From the NCBI RefSeq assembly GCF_946886895.1, contig NZ_CAMPJO010000005.1, positions 124,001 to 188,000 of the forward strand: a stretch of DNA of 64,000 bases, in the 5' to 3' direction. Of the stretch, positions 30,047 to 41,500 are shown piece after piece. How positions within the stretch are numbered: the first letter of the stretch is position 1; every line of letters begins with the position of its first letter. The notes beneath the pieces are model-generated. The model had not been told where the DNA came from, searched no databases, and was given only the letters and a program-made list of their open reading frames with translations. This stretch comes from an uncultured Marinobacter sp. (GTDB lineage Bacteria > Pseudomonadota > Gammaproteobacteria > Pseudomonadales > Oleiphilaceae). A program made the position numbers and the translations under genes.

Positions 30047-30093
30047 GTCCTCACTGACGATGGTCGTGGTGACCTGAAAGGTAGGGTGCTAAT

Positions 30094-30133
30094 ACTGTCG
30101 AAACAGTCTAGCGCGGTGGTGTAACGGAGACAA
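30094..30133 (-). promoter_or_regulatory. Promoter of ndh with overlapping dyad
   Basis: On the minus strand TTGTCT (30128-30133) and TAGACT (30105-30110) are spaced by 17 bases, a good sigma-70 pair. A dyad ACTGT-cgaa-ACAGT (30094-30107) overlaps the -10 element and start site, so it is a candidate operator for redox or respiratory control of ndh. Confidence 0.5.
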
Positions 30134-30157
30134 TTCGACGGACGTCGAGACCCGCGC

Positions 30158-32281
30158 TCAGGCCTGTTGGTAATTACCCGCATCGGTGGCCAGAATCTGC
30201 GCCTGTCGGGCCTGTTGTTTGGCGGCCAGCCGCTTGTCCACGCACTGCGTCTCGTCCTGGAGGATCACCACGCACTCCAGGCACTGGATGCACTCGTTGT
30301 AATCGATGGCCCCGTCCTTCCTGATGGCGTTGATGCCACAGGCGTTCTTGCAGTGCTGGCAGGGGGTGCCGCACAGCTCGACCCGCTCCAGCCAGCTGAA
30401 CAACCGGAGCTTGCCCAGCACCGCCAGACCCGCGCCCAGGGGGCAGAGGTAGCGGCAATAGAATTTGTGGATGAACATGCCGATCACCAGCAACCCCACG
30501 GCGTAGGCCACAAAGGGCCAGTAACGGACAAACAGCAGGGTAATGCCGGTTTTGAACGGTTCCACCTCGGCCAGGCGCTCGGCCAGGGTAAGCGAGTAAA
30601 ACGCGGTGCCCACCAGCACCAGCAGAATCGGATACTTGAGCAGAATCAGCCGACGGTGCCAGCGCTCGGGCACACGCACCTGCCGGCATCTGAGCTTCTC
30701 CCCCAGCCAGGCGGCCATTTCCTGGAGCGCCCCGAACGGGCACAGCCAGCCGCAGAACAGCCCACGCCCCCAGATAAACAGGGTGATGAAGGTATAGGTC
30801 CAGAGAATGAACAGGATGGGATCCAGCAGGAACACGTTGAGTGAGAAGCCGTCCCGGATGGCCAGGAACAGCGTGTAGATGTTCACCACGGAAAGCTGGC
30901 CCTGGGCGTAAAAGCCGATAAAGAACAGGGTGAAAAACAGGAAGCCCCAGCGGAAGCGATGAACCAGGGTCGGGTAACGGCTCAGCGCTTTCTGCCGGGC
31001 GAAGAAGACGGTCAGCGCCGTGAGCCCGAGCACGAGCAGGGCAATCTGCCACCAGCGCTCCTGCCAGAGCCCGACCCAGACCGGTTGCCGGGTCTGTTCC
31101 GGCAACGGCGCCACGTTCACGGTTTCGAACAGCTCATCGTTAAAAGCCATCGGGATGTCGAGGGTGGTGCGATCCACCACCAGTGGGTTTTGGGCCAGTT
31201 TGACATTGAGCTTGAGCGTGGCCTCGGCGCCCGGGTTGAAGCCGGCATTGCCGCCGATGCGGAACAGGGTCTCCCGGTCAAAGGCGGGCATGCCGTCGGC
31301 CCGAAAGCGGATGACCTGGCCAAACATATTGAGATCCCGCAGGGCCACCGACAGGTTGTTCTGAACCAGACCGAGCCGGTCCGGTGTGCTGGCGGGTACA
31401 AAGTCCTCCGACAGATGGCTGAAGGCCCCGCGGGACATGACGGCGAGGATCTGAGCGTTATCGCCGGCCTTCTCCATGAGCCGTTGATAGCCTTCGTCTC
31501 CCAGCAGGTTGCGGCCCACCATGGGGGCGTTGATGTAGCCGAAATAGAGCTCGATGAAGGGAACGCCCGGTGACGGCTGCGGGGCGTCGGGGTAATCGGC
31601 CAGCGGACGCCCCAGGGCCTGCTCAACCGCTGCGCCGGTGATTTGCCAGTGGCCCAGGTAGCGGCGTTCGACCAGTGCCTGCCAGCCGAGGGGCTCAAAA
31701 TAGTCTGATCTGGCCCGGGTTGGTGCCGACGGAGCGAAGCCCTCCAGTTTGTTACGGGCCACCTTCAGGGCCGAGGACAGGACGGTATCGTTGATGATCA
31801 GCACCGACACCGTCGCCTTGCTGACCCCGTCGAAATGCACAACGTTGCCCTGGGCGTCCCGGCCGGAGCGCCCGGAGTTGGAGGTGTCGACGATGATCTG
31901 CTCGCGCAGGGAGTGGCCGGCGTACTGGTCCACAAACCCGAACAGGGGCTCTTCGCCCAGCCCGTGCAGGAAGACCGGCTCGTGATGATTGAGTACCTTC
32001 ACGCCGGTAAACCGGCCCCGGGTATCGAGACCGATCAGCATGCTGATTGGTTGGCCGGCGAAGCCATGCAGGCGGCTGAGGTCCACCGACTCATAGGCGT
32101 AGCCCAGCAGTTCCTGAAGCTGATAGACCGGGTACACCGGGAAGTCGGACCGTTTGTCTTCGATCACGGTGGCTTTCGGAAACAGCGACTGGATCAGCGT
32201 CCGCTTCTCCCCGGACAGCTCCGCCTGGGCCTGGGGCAGCAACAACAGACAGGCAAAGAGGAGCGCCACACGCCCTGCCAT
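30158..32281 (-). CDS. NosR-like FMN-binding, polyferredoxin membrane protein
   Basis: This 707-residue inner-membrane electron-transfer protein is of the NosR/NirI family. After a signal peptide (VALLFACLLLLPQAQA) comes a periplasmic FMN-binding domain (residues ~75-185). Its Thr in SKATVS fits the ApbE flavinylation site. A further periplasmic domain, then about six helices, carry the CxxxCP motifs FCGWLCPFGAL and YCRYLCPLGAG. Two C-terminal ferredoxin-like clusters follow (CQHCKNACG, CIQCLEC). NosR feeds electrons to nitrous oxide reductase, but no nosZ or other nos gene is visible here. The second cluster lacks the usual third CxxC Cys-Pro. AGGAG precedes the ATG at 32281. Confidence 0.82.
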   Translation of the reverse strand: MAGRVALLFACLLLLPQAQAELSGEKRTLIQSLFPKATVIEDKRSDFPVYPVYQLQELLGYAYESVDLSRLHGFAGQPISMLIGLDTRGRFTGVKVLNHHEPVFLHGLGEEPLFGFVDQYAGHSLREQIIVDTSNSGRSGRDAQGNVVHFDGVSKATVSVLIINDTVLSSALKVARNKLEGFAPSAPTRARSDYFEPLGWQALVERRYLGHWQITGAAVEQALGRPLADYPDAPQPSPGVPFIELYFGYINAPMVGRNLLGDEGYQRLMEKAGDNAQILAVMSRGAFSHLSEDFVPASTPDRLGLVQNNLSVALRDLNMFGQVIRFRADGMPAFDRETLFRIGGNAGFNPGAEATLKLNVKLAQNPLVVDRTTLDIPMAFNDELFETVNVAPLPEQTRQPVWVGLWQERWWQIALLVLGLTALTVFFARQKALSRYPTLVHRFRWGFLFFTLFFIGFYAQGQLSVVNIYTLFLAIRDGFSLNVFLLDPILFILWTYTFITLFIWGRGLFCGWLCPFGALQEMAAWLGEKLRCRQVRVPERWHRRLILLKYPILLVLVGTAFYSLTLAERLAEVEPFKTGITLLFVRYWPFVAYAVGLLVIGMFIHKFYCRYLCPLGAGLAVLGKLRLFSWLERVELCGTPCQHCKNACGINAIRKDGAIDYNECIQCLECVVILQDETQCVDKRLAAKQQARQAQILATDAGNYQQA

Positions 32282-32431
32282 CGGAGACTCCTGCAATTCT
32301 TGTTATTGAGTCTCCCATGCTAGGGCGTTTGCCGGCGGGCTCAATGCGACCTCGGAGCCATGTGGGTGCTACTTTGTGAGGAGGGGGGCTCTAGGGAGGG
32401 CAGGCGTCCGGATTGTAAAAAATCGTAAAAT

Positions 32432-32521
32432 AGTTAAGAAATATTAACTTCGCCATGGAGAACGGGCGGGCACTTCCTATACTGACCCATTAAATTGGCA
32501 GTTATGCACATGCTGTGCATA
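32432..32521 (+). promoter_or_regulatory. Leader of the Rhs gene with two inverted repeats
   Basis: The 260-base divergent gap (32282-32542) has no gene. On the Rhs side AGTTAA/TTAACT (32432-32437, 32444-32449) forms one AT-rich dyad. TATACT at 32479-32484 could be a -10 element with a poor -35. TATGCACA-tgc-TGTGCATA (32503-32521) is a perfect 8-bp-arm dyad just 21 bases before the start codon. The last is a likely operator or a translation-control stem. Confidence 0.45.
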
Positions 32522-32542
32522 TAAAGGGACAAGGAAGTTGTG

Positions 32543-35500
32543 ATGTACAAGTACGTCTTAGTGCTGGTATTCGCTTGGGTAGTTACGTCTTTCGGTACTG
32601 TAAATGCAGAGTCGTTCCGGGAGACGGACGACATAGTCATCAGCCCTGACTTCTGCTCCCTCTATCCCATCGCCATTTCCGATTCATTGCTGGCCTCGGC
32701 AACGCCGGGCCAGAGGTTCCAGAATATTCTGACTGGCACGGGCCCCGGCAACTACAGCTGGTTATCCTGGCAGGGAAAGAATAACGCCAATACCCTGGCC
32801 GATGCCCTGGTTCCTCCCGGTACCAGCGACAACTACCGCAATCCGCTCAACGCTTCCGACACGCAACTGAGCGTTGGCGACTTTGTCGAAGGTGCTCCGG
32901 GCGTCAAGAACAGCAAGGCCATCCGCTCCAACCTGGGTGCGCTGCTGGGCCACAACATTATTGTTCCGGTGTGGGGTAGCGCGGATGGACAAGGCGCCCG
33001 CTTCAACTACGAGACCGTACGTTTTGCCGTTATTCGGCTGAACGACTATGCCCTCAACGGCAAGGGATACCTCAGTTTTACCTTTGAACGATATACCCGC
33101 TGCTACAACCATCGCCCGGAATCCCTCGACAGCCAGATCACCACGCCGGAAGATACGCCGGTCGAATTCGAACTACAGGCCCAGGATGCGGACAACGATG
33201 CACTGACCTACGAAATACTGGCGCAGCCCCAGCATGGGCAGATCACGCAGTCGGGCTTCCGGGTTACCTATACACCCGATACCAATTTTTATAGGAACGA
33301 CAGCCTGCGGTTCCGGGTACACGACGGTGAACAGCTCTCCGGTACCGCCACCGTCAGCATTGAGGTGCTGCCGGTTAACGATGCCCCAGTGGCTGATCCG
33401 GGCTCGGCAACCGGTCCGGAAGACACGGCAATTCCTCTGCATTTATCCGGCAGTGACATAGAAAACTCTCCCCTGACGTTTTCTGTGATAACGCCTCCCG
33501 TGCATGGCGCCGTTAATGAAACCGACAACGGCCTGGCCTATCTGCCGGAGGCCAATTACTTCGGGCCGGACGTAATGGAATATGTGGCCAACGACGGGGA
33601 GCTGGACTCCGCGCCGGCCACCTACAACCTGACGGTTACGCCGGTCAACGATGCGCCCACCGCACAGGATGTCTTCGCCGAAACCGAAGGGGGCGATTCC
33701 GTGGCAGTCACCCTCCTGGGCGAGGACATTGATAGCGAGTCTCTCGAATACCGGCTCCTCGAGGCACCTGCCCATGGCCAGTTCACCGGGGACGCCCCGG
33801 AGCTGGTATACACCCCGGACCCCAGGTTCGAAGGCCTGGAGGTATTGACCTACGAGGTGTCCGATGGGGAATTGCAGGCCACGGCAACCATTACCATCAA
33901 TGTCATCCAGCCAAACTTGCCGCCGGTGATCACCAGCCCGCCGCTGGTCACCACGCCGGAGAAAACGGACTACAGCTACCCTGTGGCCGCGGAAGATCCC
34001 AACGAGGACGTGCTGACCCATACCCTGGACCGTGGCCCAGAGGGAATGACCATTGAGGCTGCCTCCGGGGTGATTCACTGGCTGCCCCAGGCGGAATTCA
34101 CGCAATCCGTACCCACCTTTAACCAGCAGTGCTATGTGGTGCCAAGCGGTAGCGTGAAAGTCTATGAAGAGGGTGACGATGCCTCGGGTGCGAGCTACAT
34201 TGCTCCTCTTTTTCATCGAGTGAAGGCTTCTATCGCCGATGCCAGCAATTATGTAGCTCCGCAGTCGGTGGCCTGGCACAAGAGGAACCGTTGTCTGGGC
34301 TGCCACATCCAGACCCAAAGCCTGCTGGGTATGCAATCCTCGAAGGCCAAGGCGGATGTGGATGAAGAGGCAGCGGAATACCTGCTGACTGAGATTCTTT
34401 CCAGCCAGCTCAGTGATGGCTCCATTCGACGGTCGCATCCCCAGCACACCAAAAACCAGACAGCATTTGCGCTTTGGGCCCTTAACTCGGTGCCGGAACG
34501 GGAGCGGACTTTCCCGGTTCGTCAGAACGGACTGAACTTCTTCCTGGGCCGAGTGACGTTGAATGGCAACGAGGCCTACTGGACAACGGACCACAACAGC
34601 GGGTGGCTGCGGGATTCCCTGGGTATGACAGCGCTGGTCAGCCAGGCTGCGGCGGGGTACATCAATGATCTCGACGCGCTGGAAACCCAGACATCGGAGC
34701 AGCTTGAGATTGCAGATTCCTATCGGCTGCTGATGCCCGCGTTGGCGGAACACCTGCTGGCAGGGCTAAACTCGAATGAAAGCGACAGCTTGCGGCGCGT
34801 ATTCCGCCTTGTGGGCCTGGCGGAAATCGAACCGTTCATTGGCAGTGACGAGCTCCGGTCGCGAATTTCCGCAGCTATTGTCCTTCTCGACCAGCAACTC
34901 CGTGAGCGCCAGCGTGAAGACGGTGGCTGGTCACGCTACCAGTCTGGCAGCCAGAGCGATCCGCTAGCCTCGGCCTGGGTGGGGCTGGCCCTGGACTACC
35001 AGGACCCGGCCCTGACCGATCCGGTGGTCTTGGGGAATATTGAATACCTGCTAGACCACCAGCAGGCCGGCGGCACCTGGGACACCACCAGCGGCCTGTT
35101 CACAACCAAGCTGGCCACCACCAGCCTGGTCATGGCCTATCTTCCTGTCGCCCTCGACCACCTGGGCAATCCGGACGTCCGCCTGGGCCACGTCTCCTTG
35201 GCAGAAGGTGGGAACGGCATGCATGAGTTGAGTGCCGAGCTGTCCAACCTTGGCCTCGCAGACATTCGCGTACCGCTGGATGTGTCCTTCTACGCAGGCC
35301 AGCCCGAGGACGGCCAGTTCCTCGGCTCGGCACAGGTAGCCAACCTGACCAGTGACACCCGCAGTACTCCCACGATTCTGGTCAGCGACGATGAGCTGAC
35401 CGACGACATTTCTGTAGTGCTCAACCCGAGCACTGAGATCGAGGAGTGCCAGATCAAAAACAACGCTACCCGTGCCGCCCTGGTGCGCCACCACGTGGCG

Positions 35501-38500
35501 GACCCGGGTGGCCTGACGGACACCCAGCTCTACACACTGAATGTGGAGGATGTGAACGAGGCGCCCTCAATCGACAGTGAACCGCAGACGATCCTGCAGG
35601 GCGGCCAGTCCTTTGAGTACCAGGTTGAAGTCTCCGATACCGACGTTGGTGACGCCCACTCCTTCACTATGGTATCCGGCCCGGAAGGCCTCTACCTGGA
35701 TGAGCGCACCGGCCGTTTTACCTCCGCGCCGGGTGGCATAGAGCCGGGTAAGTACGAGGTTGTGGTCCTGGTTACCGATCTGCGCGGCGCGACGAGTGAG
35801 CAGACGTTTACGCTGGTTATTCATGAAAACCTTCCGCCGGAAATCGTCAGCCCTAAGGTATTGGCCGGTGTTGAGGATTCCGGGTACGACTACGATCTGG
35901 AAGCTGTTGATCCGAACGAAGGGGATTTCCTGTCCTATGGCCTAGAACTCGCGCCAGAGGGAATGAGTGTTGTTCGGGATACGGGCTCGATTTCCTGGAG
36001 TGGTGCTCTCGATTGGGTGGATAACCGGACTGATTTGAACTTGATGTGTGTTGGGGAACCAAAATCAGACCTCGGTTCACTGAATCCAGTTGAGAAATGG
36101 CGCTGGAATGCGTCCGGACAGCCTGCGTCCCACTACAATCAAGTTATGCATGCGCCCATTGCCGTTCCTTTATATGACACAAATGGTGATGGTCGTGTTA
36201 ATGCAAAAGATGATATTGCAATCATTTTTCAAACATTCTACGGCTCCCGCTACTACAATTCAGGCTATTTGAGGGCTGTATGGGCAAAAAATGGTGAACC
36301 TGTTTGGACGTCAGCTTCAGCATCTATTTTGCCTGTTAGTTCGCCAGCGGCTGCAGACATTGATGGTGACGGGAATGTCGAGATCGTCACTGGCCGTCAC
36401 GGCGGCGGTATCATCGCTTTCGCTCATGACGGCAGTGTTAAGTGGCAGTCGAGCAGCCGGGTCAATGTCAATTGGGGTGGGCCGAGCATTGCCGATCTCG
36501 AGGGGGATGGTGTCCCGGAAATTATTGTGGGGAACACAGTCTTTGGCAACCTGGGGCAAGTACGTTGGAAAGCATCGGGCCCGTCCGGGGACAATGGTAC
36601 CGGTCCCCTTTCGTTTGCAGTGGATCTCGATGGCGACGGTTTTCAAGAAGTCATTGCAGGTAGGGCAGCGTATAGCCACGACGGGAAACTGCTATTCGAC
36701 CATGGAGATGGATTTTCTGCGGTTGGTGATATGGACGCAGATGGGTTGCCTGAGATAGCCACTGTACACGCTGGCGATGTGAGCCTCTTGAATCACGATG
36801 GTTCAATCATCTGGAGCAACAGGACCATTTCAGGAGGTGGTCGAGGTGGCCCCCCGACCATCGCCGATTTAACTGGAGACGGTATTCCTGAAATTGGTGT
36901 TGCCGGTGCCAACCGATATGTTGTTTTCAATGCGGACGGAAACATCGTTTGGGAATCTCCGACACGTGATAACTCATCTCATAAAACGGGTTCATCGGTA
37001 TTCGATTTTAATGGGGACGGCCGGGCCGAAGTTGTATATGCGGATGAGTACTATCTCCGAATTTATGACGGACCCACCGGCCAGGTAATTTATGAAATTG
37101 AGAATACCAGTGGAACCACCTATGAACTCCCCGTTGTCGCCGACGTGGATAATGATGGCCATGCCGAAATTGTCGCTATATCTAATAGTTACAGTAGAGG
37201 AGGTTACTCGGGAGTTCGGGTTTTTGAGGACGAGAATGACTCCTGGGCCCCGACTCGCTCCATCTGGAACCAGCACGCTTATAACATCAACAACATCAAC
37301 GATGACCTGACGATACCGGCGCACCCGGCGGTAAGTTGGCTGACCCATAATACTTTCCGTCTGAACACCTTCCTGGACCGGGAAGCTCTGTCCCTGCCGG
37401 ATGTCACCGTCAGCGGCATTGAATATGACCAGGCAACAAGCACCGTCTCCGTCAACGTTCTGAACCGCGGCCTGGCGCCGGTGAACGGGCCACTGACCGT
37501 CAGCTTTGTACATGTTCATTCCTGGACCGGAGAAACCGCCCTGGGGCAAGTATCCATTGGCGGGCTTGAGCCCGGGGAGCAGGCCGTCGCCAGCCTGGCG
37601 GTTGACGATGAAACCCTCGTTCAGGCGATAAAGGCTAATGTCATATTGCCGGATAACGTGCAGGAATGTGCGGTGGACAACAATGAAACTATTGCCGCCG
37701 TGGTCGATGCCCGTGTCTACGATGAGGCCGGGCTGTTTGATGCTCAGAAGTTTGCCGTATCCATGGCGAACTCGAACGACGCACCGGCATTTGCCAGCGC
37801 AGCGTCCAGTACCGGTTTTGCCGGTGAGATTTACGGCTTTGAATTTGAAGTTACCGATCTGGATAAAGGGGACGCCCACCGCTTCGAACTGGTGGATGCA
37901 CCGGATGGTTTTGAGCTGAACGAGCGTACTGGCAAGGTGGTAGCCGAAGGGCTCCCAGAGGGCGTTTACACCGTCAATGTCCAGGCTATGGACCTGTCAG
38001 GAGCTATAGCAGAGCAGACCCACGTTGTGACCGTGACATCGCCGGATAACCTACCGCCGGTATTCGAATCGCAGGCACCGGAAACCGTTCAGGCTGGAGA
38101 GACCTACAGCTATGACGCCGTAGCCACGGACCCTGATGGCGACGACGTTGTCTACCTGCTCAGCCGCTCCCAGCCGGGCATGACCATCGACGGTGTCAGC
38201 GGCCAGATCAGCTGGACGCCATCTTTGAGCCAGTCCGGCGTGTTCTCTTCAGAAGTAACCGCGCTGGATACACGGGGTGCCTCGAGCAAGCAGTATTTCC
38301 TGATCGAGGTACAGGACCCCAACGCCGATAACCAACCGCCCACCATCACCAGTGCCCCCGATGGTGCCGCCTATGCTGGCCAGCGGTTCGATTACCAGGT
38401 CACCGCTAACGACCCGGATGGTGACACGCTGTCCTATTCTCTCGCCGTGTCGGAATCCGGCATGACGATTACCACCGATGGCCTGTTCACCTGGCTGCCA

Positions 38501-41500
38501 GGGTCGGAATGGGTCGGCGACACCGCCATTGTTGAAATCCTCGTCAGTGACGGACGTGGTGGCGAATCACGACAGAAACTCACGCTGCCAGTCAACGAGA
38601 GCGCCAACCATCCGCCACAGGTCACCAGCACGCCGGAAACCCAGGCGCTGGCGGGCTCAGTCTACGGTTATTTGATCGCAGCCACCGACAGCGATGGCGA
38701 TACGTTTACTTTCAGCCTCGATCAGGCCCCCAATGGCATGACCCTGTCCGGCTCCCAGGTGAACTGGACGCCAGCGGACACCCAGGCTGCTCGCGTCCAT
38801 GATGTGGTGATCCGGGTTACCGACGCCCGTGGCGCAGCATCGACCCAGAATTTCGGTATCGCGGTCAACGCGCCAGCGGAGTCCAACGAGGCTCCGGAGA
38901 TCAGCAGTATTCCCACATCCCCGGCCTTTGTGGGTGAAGAGTACCAGTATGACGTGATCGCCCGGGATGCCGATGGTGATGCGCTGACCTACACACTGGA
39001 AGCGGCCCCGTCGGGTATGACGCTCAACTCAACGGGCCAGGTTCGCTGGACACCCACAAGCGAGCAGGTTGCCGCCCATGCCGTGCGCATCCGGGTCTCC
39101 GACGGCAAGGCCTATGCCACCCAGAGCTTTACTCTGGATGCGGTCGAGGTGAGCGACAATAACTACCCGGAAATCACCAGCCGGCCGAGGACCCTGGCGG
39201 TGGCCGGTGAGACCTATCAATACCAGCTCGTGGCAACCGACGCCGACGACGATGCGCTGACATACGGCGCCATGGTCCAGCCGGAAGGCATGCAGGTGGA
39301 CGCCACAGGACTGGTCACCTGGACACCGACCGTAAACCAGATCGGCATCCACGATGTGTCCTACTTCTCTGATGACGGTAAGGGCCGGACGCTCCAGAAC
39401 ACCAGCATCAAGGTCCAGGAAGAGCCCCTGCCGCTTTCGGTAACCCTGCTGGTCTCACCGGACAGCGTAAACGCCGGTGATACGGTCACCATCGATATCT
39501 TTACCGACGGTGGCCGTGGGGAGATCAGCCAGTCCGTCGAGGTGAATGGTGAGCCTCTTACCCTGAACCCCTTTGGCCGAGCCATCTGGACCGCCAGCGG
39601 CACTGGGCGCCATACCGTCACCGCCACGGTGTCAGATGCCGAGACCGCCGTGACCGAAGTTGCGTACGTCACCATCCGTGATGACAGTGATACCGTGGCG
39701 CCAGTGGTTACACTGGAAGGCCCGAAAAACGGAACCATAGTCACCGCCCCAACGGACATCATCGCCACCGTCCAGGACGACAACCTGGCAATCTATGAAG
39801 TGTTGATCAGCCCGAAGGGCAAGAGCGAGTGGCAGGCCATAGCGGAAGGCTCAACCAGCCAGGTATCCGCGCCGGTGGCCACCTTTGATCCCAGCCTGCT
39901 GATGAACGGCCAGTACGACCTGGCGATCCTGGCCGTGGACGTCAACGGTCTGTCCGGCTCCGACATGATGTCCCTGCAGGTGGAAGGCGACCTGAAGGTG
40001 GGCAACTTCAGCATTACCCTGGAAGATCTGTCGATTCCGGTGGCGGGCATTCCCATACGGGTAACCCGAACCTACGACAGCCGCCAGCGTTTCGAGGCGC
40101 TGGACTTCGGGCAGGGCTGGAGCGTCGGCTACCAGGATGCGAAGGTGGAAGAGTCCCGTACGCCGGGTAGCTACTGGGCCGTTAACCAGTACAAGCGTGG
40201 ACCGATGAACATCATTACCGACTTCTGCATCGAGCCTCTGGGCGCACCCGTGATCACTGTCACTCTACCCACCGGCGATGTGGAGCGGTTCGAGGTAGGA
40301 GCATCACCACGCTGTAACACTTATCAGGTTTATAAGGACGTGGAACTGGAGTTCAATCCGGTGGGTGATACCCAATCCGAACTGGTGGCCCTGAACGACA
40401 GCTCCGCCCGCTATGAAAGTGGGACATTACTGGAAAAAGGTACCTTTGCCTATCCAGTAGATCCTAGTCGATATAAGCTCACCACCAGTGCGGGTTACGT
40501 CTATACCCTAGGCCAAGACTTCGGTATCGAGAAGGTAGTAGACCCTAACGGACATACCCTGAGGTACACCAACGATGGCATCTTCCACTCAAGTGGCAAG
40601 GCCGTCACCTTCCAGCGGGACAGCAACGGTCGCATCAGGGCCATCACCACGCCCAACGGCGATCAGTTGACCTATCTGTACGATGCTGACAACAATCTGA
40701 TCAGCAGCGTTGATGCTCAGGGTAATGCCACCGAATACACCTACAACCGAAACCACGGCTTGCTGGAGATTATCGATCCACTCGGCCGCACCCTGATCCG
40801 CAATATCTATGACGAAAGTGGCCGCCTGGTGGCCCAGGAAGACAGCGACGGCAACCGAACGGACTTCAACCACGACATCGAGGGCCGCCAGTCCGTGGTC
40901 ACCGACCGCAACGGCCATACCACCCTCTACTACTACGATGACCGTGGCAACGTCACCACCAAGGTGGATGCGGCGGGCCACACCTGGAACTACAGCTACG
41001 ACGAGCGCGGCAACCAGCTCGGCCAGATGGACCCGTTGGGCAATGTCACCACCGCCAGCTTCGATGAGCGCAACAACCAGCTCACCCAGACCGATGCGCT
41101 AGGCAACACGGTGGCGTTCACCTACAACAGCCGTGGCCAGGAACTGACCATTGCCGATGCCCGTGGCAACGTTTACCAGAACAGCTACGACAGCGTTGGC
41201 AACCTGCTGACCGTCACCGACCCGGACGGCAAGGTGGCGGGCAACAACATCAACGCCCAGGGGCATGTGTCCAAGACCGTGGATGTGGAAGGCAATGCGA
41301 CCACTTACACCTACGACGGGGACGGCAATAAGCTCACCGAGACCAATCCCCTAGGCGAGACGACTCGCTACACCTACGATGCCAACGGCAATGTGCTGAC
41401 CGAGACCCGGTCCCGCACGGTGAACGGCAGCCCGGTGGAGGAAACCACCGCGTATGTGTACGACGCCAATAACCGCATTGTCGAAACCCGCTACCCGGAC

